Source: Bacillota bacterium (GTDB lineage: Bacteria; Bacillota; Clostridia; Saccharofermentanales; Saccharofermentanaceae). Taken from it: a stretch of DNA of 64,000 nt. Made by a program: the position numbers and the translations under genes. The notes under the pieces were generated by a model that searched no databases, was not told the DNA's origin, and saw only the letters and a list, made by a program, of their open reading frames with translations. Shown here piece after piece: positions 27,845 through 36,475 of the stretch; positions within the stretch are counted from its first letter, which is position 1, and every line of letters starts with the position of its first letter. The DNA is taken from positions 1 through 64,000 of the forward strand of contig JAEWUD010000025.1 in the NCBI GenBank assembly GCA_023397475.1. Reading direction: 5' to 3'.

Positions 27845-28711
27845 TCACATGAGAAGAGAGACATTCTCCGTTCTCCGAAGACGGAGGATCCCGATCGATT
27901 TCGTGGGGCAAACACGTTCACATTCCCCGCAATGTGTGCAGGCTTCCTGGTTAACCGTAGCCAACGGACCGTTCATGATGATCGCCCCCGAAGGACAGAC
28001 CTTCTCGCAACGTCGACAGCCGATACAGCCGATATCACAGCTCTGCCTCGTCTGGGCTCCCGGCCAGCTGTTCTTGCAAAGGACGGCAACGTCTGACGTG
28101 ACGGGAAGAAGTGTAAGAACTTGTTTCGGACAGGCTTTGACACAGACACCGCATGCGGTGCACGCATTCGGGTCGATCCTCACGATGCCGTTTTCTTTCC
28201 GGATCGCGTGAAATGCGCACACTTGAACACAATCGCCAAAACCGAGGCACCCATATGTACAGGAGCCGGGTCCGCCCAGTAGCGTCGCAGCGGCACTGCA
28301 CGTCGTTGTACCCCGATAATCATAACGCGACTTCGTATGGCCGTTCTCGCCCTGTGTACCCTGACAGAGAAGGACACAGACGGTCTTCTCCAGGCTCACG
28401 GGTTCTTTTCCGAGAATCTCTGCGATTTTGGCGATACAAGCCTCGCCGCCTACGGCACACAGAGCGATCTCTGTACCGCCGTCCGCCAGATATTGCGCGT
28501 AGCCTTCACAGCCCGGATAACCGCATCCACCGCAATTTGCGCCCGGTAAAGCCGCGGTGATCTCGTCTCTTTTTGCGTTGGTTGGCATGCGAAAAACGTG
28601 CGACACAATGACGATCAGGATTCCCAGCACAACGGCGATGCCGAAGACGACAAGCGTTGGAATCCCAATAGACTCGAAAGCGTTCGATTGCATCGCGATC
28701 AGAATTGTCAT
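27845..28711 (-). CDS. rnfB: Rnf complex iron-sulfur subunit B
   Basis: The cytoplasmic electron-entry subunit that accepts electrons from ferredoxin. The 288-residue protein has an N-terminal membrane helix (residues ~14-40). The LPGANCGGCGYPGCEGYA motif near residue 58 is the [4Fe-4S] site of the Fer4_14-like domain. Further ferredoxin cysteine sets include CTACGVCVKACP, CIGCRRCEKVCP and CTHCGECERVCP. It is the last gene of rnfCDGEAB, as in clostridial operons. AAGGAG precedes the chosen ATG. Confidence 0.94.
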   Translation of the reverse strand: MTILIAMQSNAFESIGIPTLVVFGIAVVLGILIVIVSHVFRMPTNAKRDEITAALPGANCGGCGYPGCEGYAQYLADGGTEIALCAVGGEACIAKIAEILGKEPVSLEKTVCVLLCQGTQGENGHTKSRYDYRGTTTCSAAATLLGGPGSCTYGCLGFGDCVQVCAFHAIRKENGIVRIDPNACTACGVCVKACPKQVLTLLPVTSDVAVLCKNSWPGAQTRQSCDIGCIGCRRCEKVCPSGAIIMNGPLATVNQEACTHCGECERVCPTKSIGILRLRRTENVSLLM

Positions 28712-28746
28712 ACGTAATTACTCCTTCGTATTCACGAAATACGGGA

Positions 28747-29337
28747 TTACCCGAAAAGATTCTCGACAAGTCCTTTGAAACCAAAGAACGATACGGCAGT
28801 CAGGGATGCGGCGATCAGGGTGATGGGAAGTCCCTTAAGTGCCAGAGGAACATCGGCTTTGTCGATCTTGGAACGCACACCCGCGAAAAGAAATAAAGCG
28901 AGAGTGTAGCCGAGACCGCCGCCGAGTGCGTTGACCAGCGAATCCACAAATGTATAGGATTTGGTCATGTTCAAGATCGCGACACCGAGAACGGCACAGT
29001 TCGTCGTAATCAGCGGAAGAAATATTCCGAGAGCGTTGTAGAGCGGGGGCATGGTCTTCTTCATGACCATCTCAATCATCTGAACCAGAGAGGCGATGAC
29101 GAGGATAAATACCAGCGTCTGTAGGTAAGAGAGTCCCAGAGGATCTAGGATAAACTTCTGAATCGGCCAGGTGATCGCGGAGGAGGCGACCATGACAAGA
29201 ATAACAGCGCCGCTCATTCCCATCGCGGTTTTGAGATTTTTCGAGACGCCGAGAAACGAACAGATGCCAAGGAACTTCGAAAGGACGAAGTTATCGACGA
29301 GAATCGCGGAGAACAGAATAATCATCAGTTCTTTCAT
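28747..29337 (-). CDS. rnfA: Rnf complex membrane subunit A
   Basis: A 196-residue polytopic protein starting MKELMIILFSAILVDNFV, with about six membrane helices and the conserved FLGICSFLGVSK loop near residue 25. RnfA and RnfE form the inverted-topology pair that binds the intramembrane iron-sulfur cluster through cysteines in such loops. The start at 29337 has GGGAGG upstream and overlaps the rnfE stop (ATGA), so the two are translationally coupled. Confidence 0.94.
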   Translation of the reverse strand: MKELMIILFSAILVDNFVLSKFLGICSFLGVSKNLKTAMGMSGAVILVMVASSAITWPIQKFILDPLGLSYLQTLVFILVIASLVQMIEMVMKKTMPPLYNALGIFLPLITTNCAVLGVAILNMTKSYTFVDSLVNALGGGLGYTLALFLFAGVRSKIDKADVPLALKGLPITLIAASLTAVSFFGFKGLVENLFG

Positions 29338-30110
29338 GCCTTGCCTCCCATATCCGATGTTGATCCGGGACAGCCCGGGCACGAGCCACAAGAGGAGCAA
29401 CCGCCTTCCGGAGCCGAACCGGAGGCAGGATCATTCTGGTTGTTTTTCGGCGTGAAACGTCGCAACAGAGCCTGCGAGGCAACGATGCAGATACCGAACA
29501 CAAAGAATCCGCCCGGGGGGAGAATAAAGAACAACATCGGCTCAATCACGGTTCCGAACAGGGGCAGTTGAAGATCGAAAAAAGTTCCATTGCCGAGAAT
29601 CTCGCGAATGGACGCCATGAAGAAGAGAGCAACGGTGAATCCAACACCCATGCCGATTCCGTCAAAAAATGCAGCGCCGACGGACTTCTTGCTCGCGTAG
29701 GCTTCCGCTCGCGCGAGGACGATACAGTTTACGACGATCAAAGGGATATAAATGCCGAGCGATTCATTCAATGCGGGAAGGTAGGCGGAAACAAGCATTT
29801 GTACGATCGTGACAAAGCCCGCGATGATCGTAATAAACGCAGGAATACGAACCTTGTCGGGGATAAATTTACGTAACAGAGAAATAATGACCTCAGAGCC
29901 GGCCTGGACAAAAATGACGGCAAGCCCCATGCTGATTGCGTTCTTGGCTGACGTTGTAATTGCGAGAAGCGGACAGGTTCCCAGGAGCAGACGAAATACG
30001 GGATTCTCATCCACAATCCCGTTCCACAGAATCTTGAGCGGAGAGATTCTCTCCTTTACGATAGGGGCGGTGACCTTGACGTCAGATGATTCAGCGGTGG
30101 TATTGCTCAT
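29334..30110 (-). CDS. rnfE: Rnf complex membrane subunit E with cysteine-rich tail
   Basis: A 258-residue membrane protein, partner of RnfA. Six helices are visible, with LLGTCPLLAITTSAKN near residue 42 and VNCIVLARAEAYAS near residue 128 as conserved loops. After the last helix a hydrophilic tail ends with cysteines at 238, 241, 244 and 247 (CSSCGSCPGC), a spacing that could bind metal. RnfE from proteobacteria lacks such a tail. The start overlaps rnfG by four bases. Confidence 0.93.
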   Translation of the reverse strand: MSNTTAESSDVKVTAPIVKERISPLKILWNGIVDENPVFRLLLGTCPLLAITTSAKNAISMGLAVIFVQAGSEVIISLLRKFIPDKVRIPAFITIIAGFVTIVQMLVSAYLPALNESLGIYIPLIVVNCIVLARAEAYASKKSVGAAFFDGIGMGVGFTVALFFMASIREILGNGTFFDLQLPLFGTVIEPMLFFILPPGGFFVFGICIVASQALLRRFTPKNNQNDPASGSAPEGGCSSCGSCPGCPGSTSDMGGKA

Positions 30111-30703
30111 GCGGATTCTCCTTTCGAAAAAAGTTCGCGATAGGCGTGTGTCGCCTGGTTAACTGCAGCAACGGCGCCCTTGGAGGATATTGTCGCACCG
30201 GATATCGCGTCAATCTGGCCGTTTCCAGACGTGCTGACAAGCAAATCTTCGTCGATGGTTACACCGGCAAAGGAACCTTCAAAACTGTCGTCCTCGACTT
30301 TCTTGCCAAGACCGGGCGTCTCATCCGCTGCGGTGAACGAACAGGACACGAGAGTACCATGACTGTCGATGCCTACAGCTGCTTTAATTGGACCGGCATA
30401 GCCTTGGGAAGAAGAAATAAAGACATATCCGATGACGACATCTGAAGCGTCTTTGGCGACATAAATCTTATCGACATTGCCGTTCGCCTTTGAAAGAACA
30501 GCTTCTTCGGCCTCGGTGGGAACATAAGGAGTAAACGTACCGCCGTTCGGGAAAATCTCCTCCATCTGTGCCTGTTCCGCCTGTGCTTCAAGTGCCGATA
30601 TGATCGGAGCCGTAACGGAATTTGTCAAGGCCAAAAGGAGTGTCGTCACGAGACAGATAAGGGACAGGAGGACGGCAGGCATGATATTACGATCTTTTTG
30701 CAT
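30107..30703 (-). CDS. rnfG: Rnf complex FMN-binding subunit G
   Basis: An extracytoplasmic flavoprotein anchored by one helix (residues ~8-30). The 198-residue chain contains an FMN_bind domain, and the motif AISGATISSKGAV near residue 170 carries the threonine that receives covalent FMN. The start at 30703 is preferred because GGGAGG lies directly upstream; it overlaps the end of rnfD by 17 bases. A TTG 24 bases upstream is a weaker alternative. Confidence 0.92.
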   Translation of the reverse strand: MQKDRNIMPAVLLSLICLVTTLLLALTNSVTAPIISALEAQAEQAQMEEIFPNGGTFTPYVPTEAEEAVLSKANGNVDKIYVAKDASDVVIGYVFISSSQGYAGPIKAAVGIDSHGTLVSCSFTAADETPGLGKKVEDDSFEGSFAGVTIDEDLLVSTSGNGQIDAISGATISSKGAVAAVNQATHAYRELFSKGESA

Positions 30704-31658
30704 CTCGCACCTCCCGAATCTCTCCAAAGCGCTTCGGCTCGGTCCAGCGATCGATGTGCGGTGTCAGAATATTCATTAAGAGAATTGAGAACGATACACC
30801 CTCGGCCATGTTTCCGAAGAGTCGAATGAGCACGGTGAGCAAACCGCATCCGATACCAAAGATAATTCGCCCGCGACGCGTCGTCGGGGACGTTACATAA
30901 TCGGTGGCCATGAAGAATGCTCCGAGGATAAGGCCGCCGGACAGAGCGTGAATCAGGGGGTCGTGTCCGGTAAGAGCTGTCAGTAGTACCACCGTTCCGA
31001 TGTAGGTCAGCGGAATCCATATCTTGATTACCCCGCGGGCCAGAAGATAGATCGCACCGGCCAGGAGAGCAAGAATGCAGACTTCACCGATGGATCCGCC
31101 CTTGTTGCCCAAGAAAAGTGACAGGTAGGAAGGTAACTCCGTACTGCCCGCTTTGGCAAGCGCCAGCGGCGTAGCGGATGATACCAGATCGACGCCTGAG
31201 AGTGAAGAGATGAAATCGAAACTGCCCTGACGAACGACCCAATTTGTCATTGCGGAAGGGAAGGCGATCACCAGGAATATGCGTCCGGCGAGAGCCGGAT
31301 TCACAAAATTGTTGCCCAGACCACCGAACATTTGCTTTGTGACGATAATGGCGAAGAAAGCGCCGAGAACGACCATATAGTACGGAATATTCGGAGGAAG
31401 ATTGAAGGCGAGAAGAATACCTGTAATTATCGCCGAGAAATCTGAAAGTGTATTCTCGCGTTTCATGATGCGTCGCGCAGCATACTCGAAAACAACGCAG
31501 GACAGAACGGATACGAGGATAACAACGACGGATCGGATACCGAATATCACCCCTGCCGCGATACATGACGGTATCAGGGCGATAACGACATCGCGCATCA
31601 GGGATGCAGTTGTCACTTGGTCGCGGATATGCGGCGAAAAAGAAACCTGTAGCTTCAT
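30687..31658 (-). CDS. rnfD: Rnf complex membrane subunit D
   Basis: A 323-residue membrane protein starting MKLQVSFSPHIRDQVTT, as is standard for RnfD. It has about nine helices, and a VSSATPLALAK loop near residue 157 whose threonine is the likely covalent FMN site. GNNFVNPALAGR near residue 118 is another family signature. The only good ribosome binding site (AAGGAGGG at 31710-31703) is 44 bases upstream of the ATG, across a hairpin. Confidence 0.94.
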   Translation of the reverse strand: MKLQVSFSPHIRDQVTTASLMRDVVIALIPSCIAAGVIFGIRSVVVILVSVLSCVVFEYAARRIMKRENTLSDFSAIITGILLAFNLPPNIPYYMVVLGAFFAIIVTKQMFGGLGNNFVNPALAGRIFLVIAFPSAMTNWVVRQGSFDFISSLSGVDLVSSATPLALAKAGSTELPSYLSLFLGNKGGSIGEVCILALLAGAIYLLARGVIKIWIPLTYIGTVVLLTALTGHDPLIHALSGGLILGAFFMATDYVTSPTTRRGRIIFGIGCGLLTVLIRLFGNMAEGVSFSILLMNILTPHIDRWTEPKRFGEIREVRDAKRS

Positions 31659-31671
31659 GATTGATTTTTCT

Positions 31672-31700
31672 ACCGGTGATGTTCCGAAGAAACGACCGGT
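31672..31700 (-). promoter_or_regulatory. Hairpin between the rnfD ribosome binding site and its start codon
   Basis: In the leader, two ACCGGT hexamers (31700-31695 and 31677-31672) can pair, with an inner C-UUCG-G tetraloop stem between them. Folding would shorten the distance from AAGGAGGG to the ATG from 44 to about 15 bases. A small regulatory structure is inferred, not shown. Confidence 0.45.
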
Positions 31701-31756
31701 GTCCCTCCTTTTTTATGGAGCATTATCCAATGACGTGAAAAGAAGATTCTCATTGA

Positions 31757-33088
31757 CTATTTTCCGGGTTCCGTCCGAAGTACCTTCTTTCCGGTCTTTA
31801 TGCTCTGGGTGAGATATCTCTTCGCCGGGCAGGTATATGTACAACAACCGCACTCGATACAGTCCATCACGTGGTACCTCGAGAGCTCCTCGCGATTCTG
31901 TTCTCTTGCCGCTCGGTCGATTCCCGTCGGCACAAGGCGCATGGGACATACGGACAGACAGCGGCCGCAATGTATGCATACAGACTCCGACGGCACCAGT
32001 GCTTCTTTCTCGCCGAACACCAGAATCGCGTTATTTGCCTTGATGATCCCCTGGTCGACGCGATCCAGAGCAACGCCCATCATCGCTCCGCCCATCAGAA
32101 CCTTTGAGGGCTCTGAGGAGAGTCCTCCGGCAGCCTTAATAACGTCGATAATCCTCGCGCCGATCGGCACGTTGACATTACCGGGGGTTAGAAGGGCGCT
32201 GCCGTCAAGCGTTAACAAGCGACGCACCAGAGGAAGACCGTTTTTTAAATACTTACCGATGACGCGAAGGGTAGTGATATTCATCACGAGGACATGCACG
32301 TCATGGGGTAACTTGCCTGTCGGAACCTTCCGTCCGGTCAGAGAGTAGATAAACATCTTCTCCGCGCCCTGCGGATAGATCGTCTTCAGAGTCGTAACGG
32401 AGACGGGGAGCGAGACTTCCTCCATCTTCTCCCGCTTGTTGATTTCCCGCTTGAGAATCTGAGCGCCCAGATGTTTGTTACTCTCGACGCCGATGATGGC
32501 TTTGGGAATCTGCAACCAGCGAAGCACGGCAAGTATGCCGTCAACGATATCATCGGGATGCTCGGTAATCTGTCGATAGTCCGACGTAATGTAGGGTTCG
32601 CACTCCGCGCCGTTGACAAGAAGCACGTCCGGTTTCTTATCTTTGGGTGGGGCGAGCTTCACATGCGTAGGGAAACTGGCGCCGCCAAGTCCGACGATAC
32701 CGGCATTTCTGACCGCATCCAGAAAATCTTCGCGACTATGTATCACCGGAGGTCGAATTTCCGGATCCAGCGTGTACTTACCGTCCGAAGTGATCGTCAC
32801 TGCTTCGACCGGTGCTCCGGTCGCGGACACGACATAGCGCTTATCCGTGACAGTCCCCGAGACACTGGCATGAATCGGAACGGACATCGGATGTACCGCT
32901 CGACCCACCAGCGTTCCCACGTGAACAAGGTCCCCCTTCTTCACGGCGCATTCGCAGGGAGGTCCGATATGTTGCTGCAGAAGAATCTCTACCTGGGAAA
33001 AATCATCCAGACGCTGTGACGGAAAATCTTCGGTATTCTTATTTCCACTGGGATGAACACCGCCGTAAAAACGAAATATCTTTGGCAC
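31757..33088 (-). CDS. rnfC: Rnf complex subunit C (NADH-binding side)
   Basis: A 443-residue peripheral subunit on the cytoplasmic face that passes electrons to NAD. It begins FRFYGGVHPSGNK, typical for RnfC. The Nqo1-like FMN/NAD-binding region includes GLGGASFPTHVK near residue 135 and NGAECEPYIT near residue 160, and a SLBB-like part lies around 320-350. Two [4Fe-4S] sets follow: CIHCGRCLSVCP and CIECGCCTYTCPAK. It is the first gene of the operon, preceded by GGAGG. Confidence 0.94.
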   Translation of the reverse strand: MPKIFRFYGGVHPSGNKNTEDFPSQRLDDFSQVEILLQQHIGPPCECAVKKGDLVHVGTLVGRAVHPMSVPIHASVSGTVTDKRYVVSATGAPVEAVTITSDGKYTLDPEIRPPVIHSREDFLDAVRNAGIVGLGGASFPTHVKLAPPKDKKPDVLLVNGAECEPYITSDYRQITEHPDDIVDGILAVLRWLQIPKAIIGVESNKHLGAQILKREINKREKMEEVSLPVSVTTLKTIYPQGAEKMFIYSLTGRKVPTGKLPHDVHVLVMNITTLRVIGKYLKNGLPLVRRLLTLDGSALLTPGNVNVPIGARIIDVIKAAGGLSSEPSKVLMGGAMMGVALDRVDQGIIKANNAILVFGEKEALVPSESVCIHCGRCLSVCPMRLVPTGIDRAAREQNREELSRYHVMDCIECGCCTYTCPAKRYLTQSIKTGKKVLRTEPGK

Positions 33089-33118
33089 AATTCGCCTCCG
33101 CTTGATGTAATCTTTGTC

Positions 33119-33202
33119 ATTATAGCCCTTCTCAAATGAAAATCATATAGAGAACCGTTGCTTTTTCGCAAATGAAAATCATTTTTCGATATAGCGAAAA
33201 AT
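33119..33202 (-). promoter_or_regulatory. rnf operon promoter with direct repeats and palindrome
   Basis: Read leftward, TATAAT lies at 33124-33119, 31 bases before the rnfC start, with no good -35 box. Two identical 14-mers (CAAATGAAAATCAT on the plus strand) start at 33133 and 33169, 36 bp apart. The second merges with a perfect palindrome ATTTTTCG-6-CGAAAAAT at 33181-33202. The 14-mer resembles half of a Fur-type 7-1-7 box. An activator or repressor site is likely; its identity is uncertain. Confidence 0.5.
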
Positions 33203-33204
33203 CG

Positions 33205-33257
33205 AAAAAGACTGTCACCGAAAACCTTTTGCAAAGTCTCTGATGACAGTCCTTTTT
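33205..33257 (-). terminator. Terminator after the DUF4015 gene
   Basis: AAAAAGACTGTCA pairs with TGACAGTCCTTTTT around a 26-base loop. T runs occur on both outer sides, so it may work in both directions, but the leftward gene at 33305 is the obvious user. Confidence 0.8.
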
Positions 33258-33304
33258 GTTTCGTTTGAAATATCCTGTCGGTGGCAACCCTCGCCTGTTG
33301 TCGA

Positions 33305-34681
33305 TCAGGCGCCGTCATACGCTCCGCTGGGATAACTCGCGGAGGGATTCCATAGGATCCACTCGGCGTATCCCGTGTCCTTAACCGCCTTGATCTGTTG
33401 GTTGATCTGATCATAGCCGTAAGTGATATAGTTGCCCTCGCCGATGTACTTCGCCGTGAAGGCTTGCAGGTACGGACGAACGGTGGTAAACCCCTCAACG
33501 GCCGCCTCGTCTGATCCCATTGTTAACGCGGCAAAGAGAACGTCATAGGGATAATAATCCGGCTTATCGAACATCTTGCCGTTCAGCATCGTATCAAGAG
33601 CATAATGTGAAGGGTAGATCATCGGACAAGCCGAATCGATTCCCGTAAGTCCCACTGTCGCCCAATCCTGACCGAGATTCTCACCGTCACTCTTACTCGA
33701 AAGAATAATCGCGAAAACATCCGCGGAGAGCGGCACACCGTACTCGTCCTGAATTCGGATACGTGCGGTCTGAAGGAATCGATTAATGACCTCAACGCGT
33801 GTCGGGGTGGTCTCGGCCGGGCCAAAATAAGCCTTCTCGCCGGACGTTGTCTTGCCTGTAGGGAAACGAACATAATCGAATTGAATCTCGTCGATACCCG
33901 CGCCGATCGCCTCGATCGCGAGATCAATATTATAGTCCCAGGTTCTTGTGTCATACGGATTCGCGAAAGACTTCTTGCCCTCGTTCGAGAAGAAGAGCGA
34001 GTTCCCGGAGGCATCGCTGATACTATACTCCGGCTTGGCTTCAGACAGAATCGGATCCTTGAAACAAACGATACGACCGATTACCTTGATATCGTTCTCG
34101 TGACACTTGGCTACAACCGCAGCAAGATCATACGCGTTCTTCGCGGCGCCGATCTCCGCTGCCAAGGCATTCGTGCTCTTGAAGAGGACACCGTTGGATT
34201 CCTTGAGATCGACGACAAAGGCATTCACCTCGGAGTTCTTAGCGATCTCGATATTCTTATCGAGATTCGCCGCCGCTCCGATATAGAGCGCGCGAATCTC
34301 GTTGTGAACCAGGATCTCCGGGGTCTCGGCGACAGGAAGCGGCCCGAAAAAAGCGTCGACGACAGCGGATTGCTGAAGCAGCTCCGTAGGAGCGGGGGCG
34401 GTTGTCGGCACAGTCGTTTCGGTCGTCGGAACGGTAGTCGTCTGTAAAATGTCCGATCCGTTCGAGGAATCGCCCGGCACAACGGCGGTCGTAGCGGTCG
34501 TGCGTAACTCTCCGGGTGTCAGAGATTCAAAAATCATCCGGCCGACAAGGAATATGGATAAACCGACGATCAGTACAGACATAACAAAAATGGAAAGACG
34601 CAGTATACGTATAATCTTACGCTTCTTCATCTTGGAACTTCTCCCGGTCGAAGCGGGGGAAAGGTAATCGCCCTGTTGCAT
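33305..34681 (-). CDS. Putative glycoside hydrolase, DUF4015 family, membrane-anchored
   Basis: A 458-residue protein. The ATG at 34681 has GGAGG six bases upstream. A helix at about residues 20-45 anchors it, and a threonine-rich linker (~55-100) follows. The catalytic-like barrel from ~110 shows ALYIGAAANL, VVDLKESNG, IKVIGRIVCFKD and IDEIQFDYVRFPT near residue 270, the pattern of DUF4015 proteins, which belong to the glycoside hydrolase superfamily. The acidic residues in QFDYVRFP may be catalytic. Substrate is unknown. It reads leftward between two unrelated leftward units. Confidence 0.78.
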   Translation of the reverse strand: MQQGDYLSPASTGRSSKMKKRKIIRILRLSIFVMSVLIVGLSIFLVGRMIFESLTPGELRTTATTAVVPGDSSNGSDILQTTTVPTTETTVPTTAPAPTELLQQSAVVDAFFGPLPVAETPEILVHNEIRALYIGAAANLDKNIEIAKNSEVNAFVVDLKESNGVLFKSTNALAAEIGAAKNAYDLAAVVAKCHENDIKVIGRIVCFKDPILSEAKPEYSISDASGNSLFFSNEGKKSFANPYDTRTWDYNIDLAIEAIGAGIDEIQFDYVRFPTGKTTSGEKAYFGPAETTPTRVEVINRFLQTARIRIQDEYGVPLSADVFAIILSSKSDGENLGQDWATVGLTGIDSACPMIYPSHYALDTMLNGKMFDKPDYYPYDVLFAALTMGSDEAAVEGFTTVRPYLQAFTAKYIGEGNYITYGYDQINQQIKAVKDTGYAEWILWNPSASYPSGAYDGA

Positions 34682-34811
34682 GATGATCCTCCGATGTAAA
34701 TTGCAAAACCCGATACCGAACAAGTCGGCTGCAATCGGGCATACCATGATTCATTATATAGTAAAAAATAATTTCCAACAACTGCGCCTGTGCGACAGAC
34801 ACGATACACAC

Positions 34812-35201
34812 TTAGGTTATATTGGGGAAAATGACCTCATAACCCTTATCACATAACGCGCGAACTGTGTCGTCAAGACGCTCGCTTTTCACAAGAATAT
34901 AATCCGTATTGAATGTTGACACGGCAAATATCGAGATTCCCTGTTCTGCCAGAATCCCGGCGATCGAGGCGAGAATGCCGACAAGTGAGAAGTCAAGAAT
35001 CCCGTCAATCTTGAGAATTCGCCAGTTGTCTTCCCTCGCTGCGACCGGAGAGGGCACATCGCGCTCAAGACATACCAGAGAGATCTCATCCTCGGTTCTT
35101 GCATAGAATACGATGCCGGATGTTTGGGGGATATCCACGCCGGGGTCAATTTTGACGACGGAGTAGTTGTCCGGCAGAACGCGCAAAGATATTTCTCGCA
35201 T
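34812..35201 (-). CDS. ACT-domain protein (CASTOR/ACT_7 type)
   Basis: A 129-residue protein starting MREISLRVLPDNYSVVKI, made of two ACT-like halves. The second half, LVGILASIAGILAEQGISIFAVSTFNTDYILV, is a textbook ACT ligand-binding fold and resembles the C-terminal half of CASTOR-like and aspartate kinase-type regulators. Such small proteins bind amino acids, but no partner enzyme is nearby and the ligand cannot be told. Monocistronic. Confidence 0.82.
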   Translation of the reverse strand: MREISLRVLPDNYSVVKIDPGVDIPQTSGIVFYARTEDEISLVCLERDVPSPVAAREDNWRILKIDGILDFSLVGILASIAGILAEQGISIFAVSTFNTDYILVKSERLDDTVRALCDKGYEVIFPNIT

Positions 35202-35239
35202 GGGGGATACGCTCCTTTGCTGCTATATCAATACTCTCT

Positions 35240-35253
35240 TTTCGATATCGAAA
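35240..35253. promoter_or_regulatory. 14-bp palindrome between the ACT and Nudix genes
   Basis: TTTCGATATCGAAA is a perfect palindrome in the 203-base divergent gap, 39 bases before the ACT start codon. TTGACA at 35260-35265 looks like a -35 box for the rightward genes but has no good -10 partner. The palindrome resembles the TTTCGATATAGCGAAA core at the rnf promoter. Confidence 0.4.
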
Positions 35254-35404
35254 TTATTATTGACATTTGTTTCTATGACAGTCTACGACCAAGGGGAGAG
35301 ATAATCAATACGCAGATAGAAACCAAGCCGATCGATTTCACGTGTTCGTCCGATCCGCGGTGTGATAAAATATTCTTACTGTGAACCAAAGGAGGTCGTA
35401 GCGC

Positions 35405-35815
35405 ATGCTGGTACGCAATTGTTCCGGAGGAATCGTTTTTTACGATGATGAGGTGCTGCTTGTACGCAATGAGAAGTTCGAGTGGAGCTTTCCAAAGGGC
35501 GTCATCCGTTCGGTGGAGAAACCGGAAGATGTTGCGATCGAGCGCGTTTTTTTCGAGACGGGAATTGAGGCGGCAGTTCTGGCTCCGGCCGGGCGCACGA
35601 ACTATGAATTCTACTCGGTGACGAGACAGAAGCCCGTCTGTAATAAGATTATTTGGTACGTGATGAAGGCGAAGGAATCGACGGCGAAGAACCGTCCCGT
35701 GAGTTCTGCGGAAGGTGGATTTCTTCCGGTGCGTGAAGCGATGGACCGCGTGACCTATAGTCAGGATAAGTCCATGCTCATGATGGCTTACCAACGGTAT
35801 AAGGAGCTTGTTTGA
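35405..35815 (+). CDS. Nudix-fold protein with altered catalytic box
   Basis: A 136-residue protein of the length and fold order of Nudix hydrolases, which cleave nucleoside diphosphates linked to another group. GGIVFYDDEVLLVRN is the entry strand and FPKGVIRSVE begins the box at Gly32. The box then reads AIERVFFETGI where the consensus is REUxEExGU. Residues 46, 47 and 50 are Glu, Arg and Phe instead of Arg, Glu and Glu. Metal binding, and so hydrolysis, may be lost or changed. Followed without a gap by the YigZ gene. Confidence 0.75.
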   Translation: MLVRNCSGGIVFYDDEVLLVRNEKFEWSFPKGVIRSVEKPEDVAIERVFFETGIEAAVLAPAGRTNYEFYSVTRQKPVCNKIIWYVMKAKESTAKNRPVSSAEGGFLPVREAMDRVTYSQDKSMLMMAYQRYKELV

Positions 35816-36475
35816 TTGGCAAGAGAATCCTGGGTGGCACCTTCGACGAAGGCCCGTGCGACATGGACAGAGAAGAAGTCCATTTTTATAGCAGATATTT
35901 CGCCGATCTCTGACGCATCCTGCGCAGAGGCCTTGATCGCCACAGCAAGAGAGGAATTTCCGGATGCGAGACATCATGTATATGCATGGAGAATCGGCGG
36001 GGAAACCTTTCTGCAACGGTTCAGTGATGACGGTGAGCCTTCGGGTACAGCCGGACTTCCTGTCCTCGATGTACTGCGCAAGAATGATATCGAAGATGCG
36101 GCGATTGTAGTGACCCGCTATTTTGGAGGAACTCTCCTTGGCACCGGAGGATTAGTCCGCTGTTATTCCAAGGCTGCGTGTCTTGCCCTTCATGCATCAC
36201 AACCGACGAGATATCTCACAGGCATTGTATTTGAGATTAGAGTTTCGTATACATTTGTTGACAAATTACGATATGCATTTCGAAAAGCTGGCTTCACAGA
36301 GGGTGCGACACAATACGCAGATGACGCGATACTCATTGTCTACTGCCCCGTTGCCAGAGAAGACGAGTTGCGAAGGATTTCTCTGGATCTGACAGGCGGC
36401 AAAGTGAGGATGAATAGAGTCGGAGATGTTCCCTTGGCAACGGAATTATTGAAGGAGCTTTGTTATGAAGCATGA
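35816..36475 (+). CDS. YigZ/IMPACT family protein
   Basis: A 219-residue cytoplasmic protein. A TTG start at 35816 directly follows the previous stop and has AAGGAG at suitable distance; no ATG is available. The IMPACT domain spans residues ~17-130, with HHVYAWRIG, FSDDGEPSGTAGLPVLD and VVTRYFGGTLLGTGGLVRCYS, the defining family run. A C-terminal DUF1949-like ferredoxin fold follows. Family members are linked to translation regulation in eukaryotes; the bacterial role is unclear. Confidence 0.9.
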   Translation: MARESWVAPSTKARATWTEKKSIFIADISPISDASCAEALIATAREEFPDARHHVYAWRIGGETFLQRFSDDGEPSGTAGLPVLDVLRKNDIEDAAIVVTRYFGGTLLGTGGLVRCYSKAACLALHASQPTRYLTGIVFEIRVSYTFVDKLRYAFRKAGFTEGATQYADDAILIVYCPVAREDELRRISLDLTGGKVRMNRVGDVPLATELLKELCYEA

